A stretch of 64,000 nucleotides of DNA from Cycas panzhihuaensis. Its lineage: Eukaryota; Cycadophyta. Numbering within the stretch: position 1 is the first letter of the stretch; the number at the start of each line of letters is the position of its first letter. Below the pieces are notes generated by a model. It searched no databases and was not told where the DNA came from. It saw only the letters and a program-made list of their open reading frames with translations. Below, piece after piece: positions 46,701 through 56,943 of this stretch. The stretch lies in NCBI GenBank assembly GCA_023213395.1, contig CM041465.1, forward strand, positions 209,877,741 to 209,941,740. Reading direction: 5' to 3'. The translations under genes were made by a program, and so were the position numbers.

Positions 46701-46872
46701 TTACTTCATCGGAGAGCATATGCAAAGTGGTGAGATCAACCTTCAGTATAGACCTATAGAGGAGCAGATAACAGATATCTTTACCAAGCCTCATGGTAGA
46801 AAAAAATTTGTAAAATTTAGAAATGGTCTAGGGGTCCAACTTAACATTGTAAATAGTAAGAGGGAGTGCTAA
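43706..46872 (+). pseudogene. pol of E8: protease, integrase, RT, RNase H, decayed
   Basis: Protease W-I-I-D-S-G-A-T-Q-H-M (about 43711-43743) is intact. Integrase: C-E-A-C, then S-N-L-C-G-P (Asp changed to Asn), R-I-D-N-G-G-E (kept) and G-V-S-K-R-M-N (Glu changed to Lys). [28 protein letters not shown] and Y-I-D-D-L near 45908. RNase H: S-D-W-T-G-C, S-T-S-S-Y-C, S-S-T-E-E-E-Y, Y-D-N-Q-S-V-L-K and I-F-T-K-P at about 46780. Frame changes lie near 44905 and 46580. It ends K-R-E-C with the stop inside the LTR at 46870. Confidence 0.92.
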
Positions 46873-47426
46873 ATCTTATGTTTACATGTTAAGCCTATGC
46901 ACTTTATTATTCATGTACTATTTATACTTTTATACCTTTATTCTTTTGTACCTTTATGACTTATCACTTAAGTGATAAAGTACACACCCACATTCTTTCC
47001 TAGTGACACAACATTGTCACTAAAGGGTCAAATGGACCCCCATGCACTTTTTCTCGCTTAAGAGCCCTAAAAGGACACATGTCCTATATCCAAGGTATGT
47101 ACATTGGATGTTTGACACTTGTCAAACATTCAATACCTTAAGTCTCTCCTTTCACTCTATATATTGAGACCTCTCCTCATTGTTTTCATATAGAGTTGGA
47201 GCTTCATTGTTATGCTACTAATTTGCTAATTAAACTACTATTCATTTGGAAGTTGGACCAATTCCAACTCCTCATCTTTGGTATCATTTTGCTCTTTCTC
47301 TTCATGCTTGATCTTGCTCATGTTTGATCTTATAGCTTCATTCTTAGTCTAATTTATTTGCTTTCTAGAATCAAAGTGAACATAGCTTCTAAATCTTGGG
47401 ATTGTAAGGTCATTTAGCCATTTTCA
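46867..47426 (+). repeat. 3' LTR of E8
   Basis: 560 bp, from TGCTAAATCTTATG to GCCATTTTCA. Confidence 0.9.
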
Positions 47427-48020
47427 TAAATTTTCATACTATTGAGAGTTTTGATCGTTGGTCGAAAATAAAAATCTCCCTCAGTTTTTGGGAAGATATA
47501 TAATGTGATCTCAAAATTTTATTTTGTAGGTGTAATCGACTTGTTTTCATAGTTTGTATCTAAATATGATCTTTTAAATTTCTAAAATGGCTGGTTTCTA
47601 CTAGGAACTTTAAGTTGAACCTTACTTTAATACCACCTACAGTAAAGCTAGACAGGGTCTGTCAAGATCTATAATATGGATGAAAATATTACCAAAGCAT
47701 AGAAATATCTCAAAATAATGGTAATGGAAATGCTTACTATAGATAATAGACATTCACAAGAATAATATCAATGAAGATAACTTCCAATACCTCAATTACA
47801 TTAAAAATAACAAGGAAAATTTACATTCTTTGAGATGGGCCACTTGCCAAAGGGACAAATCCACCATGTTTATAATAGCATGGGCTTTACGTCAGAAAAC
47901 TATAATTGGTAGATTTTTTAAGAACCTTTTTTTTTTTTTAGAGTCTCTTTACACTACTAATTACATGTATGGGCTATAATAAACCCTTATTATTAAGCTT
48001 ACTATAGTCAATAGGCTTAA
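47427..48020 (-). repeat. fragment of R: end of second internal region and third LTR
   Basis: It continues the R alignment (GAGAGTTTTGATCGTTGG). CTTTAATACCACC (about 47625-47637) is a primer-binding complement, and the LTR starts near 47638 and includes ATGGATGAAAATATTACCAAA. The LTR is cut by E9 at 48020 inside or next to an inverted repeat. Confidence 0.7.
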
Positions 48021-48264
48021 TGTTAGAATATAATGTCATCTCCTTAGTTGTATTAATACATGTAACATTATATTAGTCACTGTAACTTAATGCTAGTCAT
48101 TATAACTTTATGTTGGGTTAATTGATATTAAGCATTAGTCACTAACCCTAACGCTATTCATGTTAGTGTCTCACTATATAAGTATGCATAAACTTTCATT
48201 ATAATGCAATTGATCACCTTTCACTCATTCTCTTTATTTTCTGTGTGAGTGCTCTAAATTAGCA
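48021..48264 (+). repeat. 5' LTR of E9
   Basis: 244 bp ending AATTAGCA. ACTATATAAGTATGC at 48173-48187 is a good TATA box, about 90 bases before the primer-binding site. Confidence 0.92.
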
Positions 48265-49370
48265 TGGTATCAGAGCCATGTTTGCTCTATAAGTGAGTCA
48301 ATATGCTCTCGAAGGTCGTTTGTACGACTGTATGGCCATGTTTGTACAATTGTACGATAAAAGAAAATTGTCTCTAAATCTTGTGAAATTTCACCTATAT
48401 GGATGTTTCAACCTACTTGTCACTTTTCTTTGAAGTCACAATCTCAAAATATGTTGTTTTTAGCTTAAATCAACCTCGCAAGCCGTCTAACTACCATTGT
48501 AAATTTTTTCTCATTTCTTCGCATACATACCATAACACCTAGCAAAACTGGTATCAATGGAAAGGCCTTCGAACCAACTTTCCATTGATATATGATTCAA
48601 GCATCATCTCAGTCTGATTTGAAAAATATAAATAAAAATCCATAAAAACCTTAGTCACCCAACCAAGGTTTGTAAGGGGTTTTTCTCCGTGCTGATAACT
48701 TGATCAAAAAATCAAAATCAGATTTGGAAAGAGCACGATGAGTCCTTTCATTTGACACTGCTTTTTCTCAACTTACAGAACTTTGACTTTTTGGCCTCCA
48801 CAATAAGTCCATATAACCATCTATATATCTGATTGTACAATGATACTTCTCTCAGCTCAAAAACTTTCTGTTGTCTAAGCCTTACTCAATACTAAGTTCT
48901 TTTTTTTTTTACATTCTAAGTTTGCTATTTATTCTGCTACATGATTAATATCACTACATTCCACGAGTAGATAACTATTCTTGGCACCTAATCGTTCCCT
49001 GCCTTAGAGACCTTGTTCCAGGGGCCTATAATAATCATAGAGGATATGTTGTTCTTGGCTAAGGATGTTGGCAGTTTGAAACTAATGTGTGAAATGAGGG
49101 GAACCAGAAGGAACCAATACCTAGGCCTTAGACAGAACCTACTCACAGATTTGAGCCTTCACATACTGAAAGGTATACTAGAGGATCCCATAGGACCCAC
49201 ATGCTAATCCTAGAATGGGAAGCCTAGATCATCCACCCAAAACTTGTAGTGCATTGGTTAGCAATTAGTGCCACAAAGTTACATATCCCAAATCTCATCT
49301 AGAGATTTATTGATAAGCCTATAAGTCTAAGTAATCTCGCATTTAGAATTGGTATAATTAATCCATCACC
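48265..49370 (+). other. leader of E9
   Basis: It contains a dense GTAC cluster (TTTGTACGACTGTATGG and TTTGTACAATTGTACG, about 48320-48356) followed by the 12-bp palindrome GTGAAATTTCAC near 48385. No gene was recognised. Confidence 0.65.
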
Positions 49371-50335
49371 ATGGCTTCTACTCTTTGACTTATAGACTTT
49401 GAAAAGTTGGATAGTGATAATTATGAATCTTAGAGAACCAAAATAAGATCCATCCTCATTGCTATATGAGCATGGGATCAAACTGAAGTTGTCAAACAAG
49501 AACTTATTGATCCCACAGAAAAAGTAATCTTCTTAGAACAAAGAGGTCTTGCTTTTACTGTCATCACATTGTTAGTCATAGATTCAATTTTACTACATAT
49601 CTCTAGTGCTACTTCACCTCATGATGCCTATACAACTCTTCAAACCTTATATGCTTAGAACAATGTTGCTCGTATCATGTCCCTCAAGAACCAGATGGCT
49701 ATGCTCAAGATGATTGAATCTGAGAGTGTTACTTCCTTTTTGGCTTACTTCAAACATATCCAAGGAAATCTCATCTTTATTGGAATCACCTACATCAATG
49801 GTGAACTCATTGACTCGATGCTCAATAAGCTACCTCCTAGATTCAAACCATTCATTACCTTATACTTGATGACATTTGACATAATGTAGCCAATTTTTGA
49901 TGCATTCTATGATCGTCGGCTTCATTATAGAAGGAGACCTTGAGAATGACTTCTCCACCTAAGATAGTTTTTGTAGAAGAAGCACCACCAATCGAGGGGC
50001 CTTTAACTCAAACAGAAGCTTAGGTAGATCTTCAGATCAAGGAAGATGTTGACCCACTAGCTTCAATCCCATAAGGGGATGATCCTCCTTCAAAGAACTC
50101 TCGCAACAATACTATGGGGGTAGAGGTCAACAATCGATCATATGCTTCTATTATGAAAATCTTGGCCAGTTCGTCATCAATTACTGCCATATGAAAGTTG
50201 ACACAGAAAGAGGGATCATTGCATCTGACAGTTACTCAAGATAATTGGGAATTAAGGAGATATCTGAACCAAGAGAGGAGAAAGAGGAAATTGCATTCAT
50301 CATTACTCTCTTATCTACACTAGATAGACAAAGCA
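49371..50335 (+). pseudogene. gag of E9, decayed
   Basis: The ATG at 49371 opens M-A-S-T-L, with a stop at the sixth codon, then F-E-K-L-D-S-D-N-Y-E-S followed by a stop where GAG normally has Trp. The segment 49677-49889 is open and carries K-L-P-P-R-F-K-P-F. A knuckle-like C-F-Y-Y-E-N-L-G-Q at about 50150 has lost the second Cys. Coding potential fails from 49887. Confidence 0.8.
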
Positions 50336-53300
50336 AGGATGATTAGTTCATTGACTCTGAAGCATCATGGCACATGATTCACAAAAGATCTTGGTTCAGT
50401 AAACTAAAGCCTTTTACAGCCCCAAGTTAGTGGAATTAGGAGATGATACTAGGCATAGCATTCAAGGGACAGGCTTGGTATCCTTCATTCTAACCAATGG
50501 AAACCTTGAGAAAGTGGGCAAGTTTTGTATGTACCTAGGATAACTAATCTTCTCTCAGTATCCCAACTTATTGATAGTAAACTTCAAGTTTTTTTTATGG
50601 GGACAAATGCATAATTTTTAACAAGTACAAAAACAACAAAGTGATTAGTGAAGGCCTTAAAACTAAGGGATTGTACAAATTTCTGGCCTCACCAACTCAC
50701 TTAACTATGAATGTATCTCATTCTTTTGATAATGAAAAACTTCAGCACTTGCGATATGGGCTCCTCTCTTACGATGCTTTGTCAAATTTAAGCAAATATG
50801 ACATGGTAAAAGGATTGCCTTGGATTAAAAAACCTAACACTATTTGTGATGTATGTATGATGGGAAAACAACATAAATTACAATTTAATCCAAGCATAAC
50901 AAGGGCCATACACAAGCTTCAAATGATACACAACGACCTATGTGGACCCTTCACACCACCATCAGTTCAAGGAGCCTGGTACTTGCTCATATTTATTAAC
51001 GATTACTCAAGAAAAGTATGGATTTACTTTATCAAGATAAAATCTGGTGTGCTGAGTGTATTTCAAAATTTTAAAGCCAAGGTTGAAAATGAAAGTGATT
51101 GTTGCATTAAATGCCTAAGGACTAACAATGGAGGAGAATTTACTTCTAGTGAATTCAATGAATTATGCAAGAATCATGGAATTCAAAGATAATTGACCAC
51201 TCCATATACCCCTCAATCTAATGGAGTGGCCAAAAGAAAGAACAAAACTATAACAAAGATGACTTAATCCCTCCTAAAAGAGAAGAAAGTACCTAACAAA
51301 TATTGGGCAGAAGCTACAAATATTGTTGTGTATCTTCTTAATAGAAGCCCTTTCAAAACCTTAGAAAATGTGACTCTAGAAGAAGTTTGATATGATAACA
51401 AGCTTAATGTGTCATAGCTTCAAATTTTTGGGTCTACTATATACATGCACATCCCTGTTGAAAAATAAAAGAAAGCAAATGATAAGAGTAGGCAATGCAT
51501 TCTGGTAGGCTATAATGAAGTCTCCAAAGCCTACAAATATTTGGACCCTTTGACTGACAAGGTATATCCAAGTAAAGATATCTACTTTTATAAGGCATTA
51601 GAAGAGAATGTCACCTTCAATGAGCATGTAACCTTCGACCTTCCATTCCAAGAAAGGCAACATCCAGAATCTACATCAACCACTTTGGTAGAATACTCCA
51701 CTCCAAAAATTAGCATGAAATATTGAATTAGAGTGATGGTGGGACCACCTTATCCTCTTCAACTTCAAGCAGTCAGGAGAGTCAATCGTCAACCCAACCA
51801 AAAAGAATCCCTAAATGGTACTTCAAAATAGTGGAAGAATTTAGAATTAAGCTTGGCAACATACCAGAAGGAAGAACCACATGAAGTAGAACTTACTTTA
51901 GCTTGGATACCAGAGTTGATATCACGCCTCAACAAGCATAAGAGGATCCCAATTGGAAGCTGGTAATGGATGAAGAAATGACCTCCATTATCAAGATTAG
52001 AACCTAGGACTTGGTGACTCCACCATTAGACAAACCCATTATGGGATGTTGATGGCTTTACAAGATTAAAGAAAAAGTAGACAACATCATCAAAAAATAT
52101 AAAACTCGTCTTGTAGCCAAAGGATTCACTCAAATACAAGGAGTTTATTATGATGAAACTTTTGCTTTGGTTGGTAAAATGATAACTATTAGAATTGTCT
52201 TTGCTCTTGCAGCTTAACATAACTGGTCTGTCTACCAAATGGATGTTAAAGGTGCCTTTTTAAATGGTGACCTATACAATGAGGTATACATGCAACAACC
52301 ACTTGGATATGTTGAACCAGGACAAGAACACCTCATCTGTAAACTCAATAAGGCCCTATATGGTATGAAACAAGCACCCAGATCTTGCTACTTAAAAAAT
52401 GATATATATTTTAGAAATGCAGGAATGTCAAGGTGTGAATCAGATTATAGTCTCTTTATTTGGATCATTGAAGATAGGTTGATCTCTATTCTAGTAGTGT
52501 ATGTGGATGATCTAATAATAATAGGTGGTGACTCTGAATGGATTGATTCTATGTGTCATCAACTATCCAAAGAATTTGAAATGACAAATCTAGGCTGATT
52601 ACACTACTACTTAGGAATTGAAATCCATCATCAAGGCAATGGAATTTTTATACACCAATCCAAATATCCTGCAAGAATCCTAGACAAGTTCAACATGACG
52701 AATTGCAAACTAGCTCTTACACTTATGTGTATTGGTACAAAGCTAACATCTGACTAGAATGGTACACCAGTAGATGTAACCTTGTATCGAAAATTGGTGG
52801 GAAATCTAATCTATCTCATGTCTACCAAGCCTAATATTGTCCATATTGTGGGTATTGTGTTGAGATACATGTCATCTCCTAAGAAATCACACTAGAAAGC
52901 TACCAAATACATACTTCGATACATTCACGAATAAAGAATTCTGACTATGTAGGAGATCCAGATAATAGAAAATCTACAATTGGATATTGCTTCGATCTTA
53001 GTAGCAGAGTTATCTCATGGAAAACAAAGAAGCAATCAACATTCTCATTATCTACAATAGAGGTTAAGTACTAAGTTGCAATTCATGCCACTTGTGAAGC
53101 CATCTGACTCATAAAACTCTTGGAGGAGTTTAATCACCCACAATTTGATCTTAGTCAAATCAACTATGACAATCAAAGCACTATTCAGATGACAAAAAAT
53201 CTCGCCTTTCACGTTAGAACTAAGCAAATCAAAGCACACCATCACTTTATTCGAGAAAAGATAGACAAAAAAGAAGTGAAACTGGAGTACTACCGAAGTG

Positions 53301-53375
53301 AAGAGTAACTTGTAAAGATATTCACTAAGCCTTTAGTCAAAATCAAGTTCTTGTGTTTAAGCGATAAGTTGGGAG
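50336..53375 (+). pseudogene. pol of E9: protease, integrase, RT, RNase H, decayed
   Basis: Protease F-I-D-S-E-A-S-W-H-M near 50348 has Glu for the Gly after Asp-Ser. The integrase part 50641-51192 is open: L-R-Y-G-L, C-D-V-C-M-M-G-K, H-N-D-L-C-G-P, then T-N-N-G-G-E (Asp changed to Asn) and G-V-A-K-R-K-N (Glu changed to Lys). RT: M-D-V-K-G-A-F-L-N-G at 52239, Y-G-M-K-Q-A-P-R-S-C and Y-V-D-D-L at 52500. RNase H is badly shifted; Y-D-N-Q-S-T-I-Q and R-T-K-Q-I-K-A-H are visible at 53165-53240. Confidence 0.9.
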
Positions 53376-53405
53376 TTATAAACAAGAGTTGACATTAAGA
53401 GGGGA

Positions 53406-53649
53406 TGTTAGAATATAATGTCATCTCCTCAGTTGTATTAATACATGTAACATTATTTTTGTCACTGTAATTTTATGTTAGTCATTGCAAGTTTATGTTA
53501 GGTTAACTGATATTAAATATTAGTCACTAACCCTAACCCTATTTATATTAGTGACTCACTGTATAAGTATGCATAAGCTCTCATTGTATTGCAATCGATC
53601 ACCTTTCACTCATTCTCTTCATTTTTTGTGTGAGTGCTCTAAATCAACA
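53406..53649 (+). repeat. 3' LTR of E9
   Basis: 244 bp ending AAATCAACA, followed by CTTAA. Confidence 0.92.
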
Positions 53650-56037
53650 CTTAATAGTAAGGGTTTGTAATAATATGGCATGTAGAAACTATAGAGTTAG
53701 ATTAACGAATTGAAAGGATTAAGACAAACTACAAGAACAAACAGAATAGAGTAACCGTAATGAACATTAGAAATGCAGAGATTGAAAATAGAGGGAACAC
53801 AAAGTAGATAAGAAGCAAAAAATTAAACTTACTCTAGAAAAATGTTTGAGGATAAGAGAATTATTCAGAGATCAACTGGTGATTTTGTGACCCAAATGCA
53901 CTATAAGAGATTGTTGGGTTAGGAATGATGATGGAAGAGGCCAAGGAAGATGACATTGTGGTGGGCATTGAAATAGTGGATTGTTAGAGTTAGTTTGAAA
54001 TTGTAAAACCAAAGAGGAAAACACTTAATGTGCAGTGTTTTAAATACAATAATTAGAGGCATTTTCAAAGTGATACGAAGGATTTATGTTCCATCAAGTG
54101 TAGATTCAAAGTGGGAAAACTGTGCAAAACACATTAACAATGCAAAATCTTGAAACATGATCACAAAAATGCTAGATGGAATGAAACATTTAAGCATGTA
54201 TAAGAGGAGTGGCATAAAAACAAAGATGCTAGATTTAAATTTAGGTTTCCCTACCCTTATAGAGGAGAAGAGTAGGTTGGTTGAAGTTATAGAAATCATT
54301 AGAATGGTAAAGCCATTATTGTATGCTCAAGTTTTGGTACTTTGTTAAACATAACAACTATTTTAATGAGTATTTTGCAAGGCATTCATGACATATGGCT
54401 TAGTGACAAAAGGCATACTAGATGGTAGGTTGACCAATATACTAGACGATAGGTTGGCCTTGTATACTGAAAATAGGTTGACCAACATACCAACCAAAAA
54501 GTTGAAGAGCATACGAACGTGATTGTGAAGGTAGGCAACCCTTGGGTTGCTAATGCCAAAGGATAATTGATGATTAATTATATTAGTATTGTTAGTAAGT
54601 TAATGAAGAAGAACAAAGATATAACATAAGGGCATAGCATTTTACAAGCTCTATTATTTGGCATGAGATAGAAGGGAATACTTATATCAATTTCAATGTG
54701 TGATCTAGCATGTGACTTTATAGCTATTAATAAAATACCAAAGAGCAATAAAACTATATTATGCAATGCAAAATTGATATATATTTTGTTATGGTTGAAG
54801 TACTTCATAGTACACCATAGGTGAATGTTGTTTTCCTTATAAGCATTTGGTTTGTATGCAACAATAGATTGTAGGCAGGCTATTCATAGTATATATCCAT
54901 TCTATGTCCATTTGAAAGGAGCAAGACATACTACACAAATGGAATCAATAGAGTAATTGTAATGGACATTAGAAATATGGAGATTGAGAATAGAGGGAAC
55001 TCTAGGTAGCTAAGAAGCATACAGAAAAACTTGCAAGGAAAAGAGAACTAGTCACAAATCAAATGGTGGTTTTGAGACCCAAATACAATTATGAAACATT
55101 TACTAAAGGGCCATAAATTGACTTGAAGAAAGAGATGCCTATCCCAACATATCCATTAAAGCTATTTTATTTATAATATATTAGTAGACTTTAGGAACAT
55201 CTCATAGTGGACCTATCTTTGACCTATATTTAATGTCTTGTGACCTCCAATAACACACCTACACGCAAATTTTTATGGACATACATGCAACTTAAAATGG
55301 TCACAGATATAAAATCTATTTTTTCTATATTCAAACTTGCCATAAAATTTTCATTTCTACAACTTCAAAATAGCTTTTCAATAGTTGAAATAGCCCCTTA
55401 AAATAGCTCAAAATGGCAATAAACAAGCCCCAAAAAATTCAATAAATTTGTGATAAAAAACAACCCTAGAAAACTTAAAAATTTCTTTAAAAGAATGATA
55501 TGATGACAGGTCAAAAAATAAGCACTAAGATAGTTTTCAAAAGCATTAAAAATGCTATAAATAGCAACAAAGAATAGACTTAAAAAATCTTTTAAAAATG
55601 GCTTTAAAAAATTCTATCCTTCCATGAGATTGAACCTTGGGTTTTGATGCCATAATATTGGATTATAGTATAGCTCTGATATCACAATAATGGATTAAAG
55701 ATGAAGTAATGATAGTGAACCCAACAACGTACAACAATGATGAATGAGGTGAGTGTAGGATAAATAAAAAAACACAAAATAGATAAACATGTATAGGGAT
55801 AAAACATAATGTAAGTGGAAAACTGACAAAAATTCAAATTTTTAAAAAGATCATGTACATACTTATAGACCATCTCACCACACATGAGGATTCTCAAAGT
55901 TAACTTTTGTGTGTTGGCACATTTATCAAGGTGGCACACATGTTAAATTGACCTATAATATAAAATTCAAATAATGCATGGAAGAGTGTAAATGGGGTTG
56001 GAATATAATTAGGTATTATATCCACCACTTCCTTATT
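53650..56037. other. diverged non-coding repeats between E9 and E10
   Basis: No recognisable gene. 53650-53670 completes an inverted repeat with 47981-47997. About 200 bp at 53710-53913 are repeated at 54911-55103 (both contain ACATTAGAAAT and AGAATAGAGGGAAC-like sequence). A 24-bp tandem repeat lies at 54415-54519. GCTCTGATATCA at about 55674-55685 looks like a primer-binding complement, which would make 55686-56024 a much decayed minus-oriented LTR; its right end resembles the first 45 bases of the 3433 LTR in inverse. Confidence 0.45.
54415..54519. repeat. 24-bp tandem repeat (8-codon period)
   Basis: Four units have a period of exactly 24 bases and are recognisable by AGGTTGACC-type sequence. 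In the plus frame they read I-L-D-G-R-L-T-N, I-L-D-D-R-L-A-L, Y-T-E-N-R-L-T-N and I-P-T-K-K-L-K-S without a stop. Confidence 0.65.
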
Positions 56038-56460
56038 TGTTAGGAATATTAATGTAACCTTTTATGTTCTTCTTAAAGTTCATATTTATGTCACATGTTT
56101 AAATTAGTATTTAAGTTATTCTAATGTTTAACTTTAGTGTTTATTTTAATCTTATGTGGAAGGTGGTTAAAATGTGCAACTGCATTTCAATGAACCTTTC
56201 TTAGTATTAATTCTTTTCCTAGATTCAAGGAGATGGTTCCGAGAATCTAGGAGGGCTGTCTAAAAGCCTTTTCCAAGGATGCCCTATTATATCTTGTTTT
56301 CACTATTCTTAATAAAAACACAACTTTAGGAGGTGGTTTTTCTTCCCCAGAAGGGGTTTTCCACCTGTTAATCTGGTGTATATGTGTAATGTTATTTGTA
56401 GCCTGTAATTGCTTGTCTATGTGATCCTATGGTAACATTGTGCATGTACTGATTTCTACA
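56038..56460 (+). repeat. 5' LTR of E10
   Basis: 423 bp. An AATAAAAACACAAC stretch near 56311 may serve as a polyadenylation signal. It is shorter than the 3' LTR because one internal segment differs (see 63153). Confidence 0.9.
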
Positions 56461-56472
56461 TGGTATCAAAGC

Positions 56473-56943
56473 ATTTCTATCCAAACCCTTAGAAATATAT
56501 CTATCAATGGTAATAAGTTCTTGGTCAACGAGCTTCAATCCAGCCTTTTCCAATAGAGGTGCAATCTGCTTATAAAGGTTGAGCATCGCGTTGTGCTCAT
56601 TGGTATTAGAAGGGAGGTTTTCTTTCAAAAGATGCAATGAGCTTTTAGGAATCTCCGGTATCTTGGATTGAACATTTCTTGTGATTGTTTTAATGACAGC
56701 CATGGGAAAAACATCAAGATGTGCTTCCATCCACTTCAAAGTCCAATCATCAGCCCGTATGAGATCAAAGATATGATTATTAACATAGATCTTTACACCA
56801 ACAAACATGTCAGATGGTCCATAGGGCTTGTAAGTCCCAGGTTTGTTTGGTGCGGTTCTTTGTGACAAAAACTTTCCTCCAACAATTCCTAAATTTCTAC
56901 AAGGAGGCTCATAGATTACCATGGTATCATCTGCCAAGAAGTA
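56473..56943 (-). pseudogene. captured EFHC/Rib72-like DM10-domain gene fragment, antisense in E10
   Basis: An uninterrupted minus-strand frame of about 157 codons reads Y-F-L-A-D-D-T, then E-P-P-C-R-N, G-I-V-G-G-K-F-L, G-P-S-D-M-F-V-G and D-D-W-T-L-K-W-M-E. This is the pattern of the third DM10 domain of EFHC1/EFHC2 and algal Rib72 proteins, which line the inside of ciliary doublet microtubules. A helical-looking tail follows (L-Y-K-Q-I-A-P-L-L-E-K-A-G-L) without visible EF-hand loops. A stop lies directly upstream of Y-F-L-A, and the other end abuts the primer-binding site, so the first two DM10 domains are absent. The sequence TTTTGTATTTTAATACTTCTTGGCAG upstream could also be read as a splice acceptor. 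Lack of stops implies recent capture or constraint. Confidence 0.82.

Larger units (their letters stand above)
39857..47426 (+). mobile_element. Ty1/copia element E8
   Basis: LTRs of 560 bp at 39857-40416 and 46867-47426 are the most alike of any pair here. TTGGTATCAGAGC (40420-40432) follows the 5' LTR after a few bases, and a purine tract (AGTAAGAGGGA) ends at 46866. R sequence flanks both sides (AAAGTTT on the left, TAAATTTTCATAC on the right), so a target duplication such as AGTTT/AATTT is plausible but not exact. Gag starts at 42701. Pol is nearly full length with stops and a few frameshifts. Confidence 0.92.
48021..53649 (+). mobile_element. complete Ty1/copia element E9
   Basis: LTRs of exactly 244 bp at 48021-48264 and 53406-53649 start TGTTAGAATATAATGTCATC. 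The perfect target duplication CTTAA lies at 48016-48020 and 53650-53654. TGGTATCAGAGCC begins at 48265, and a purine tract (TTAAGAGGGGA) ends at 53405. Gag starts at 49371, and all copia domains follow in decayed form. The LTRs differ at about one base in ten by eye. Confidence 0.95.

Noticed and set aside
49013-49207. 64-codon frame in the E9 leader as a gene
   Set aside because: No motif, not linked to gag, and no comparable frame in other elements.
55970-56030. Intact inverted partner LTR for the 3433-3758 LTR
   Set aside because: Only about 45 bases resemble its start; the rest does not align, so pairing the two as one element is not supported.
56473-56943. The EFHC-like frame as a working host gene
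   Set aside because: It has only the last of three DM10 domains, a stop directly upstream, and lies wholly between the LTRs of E10 with one end at the primer-binding site.
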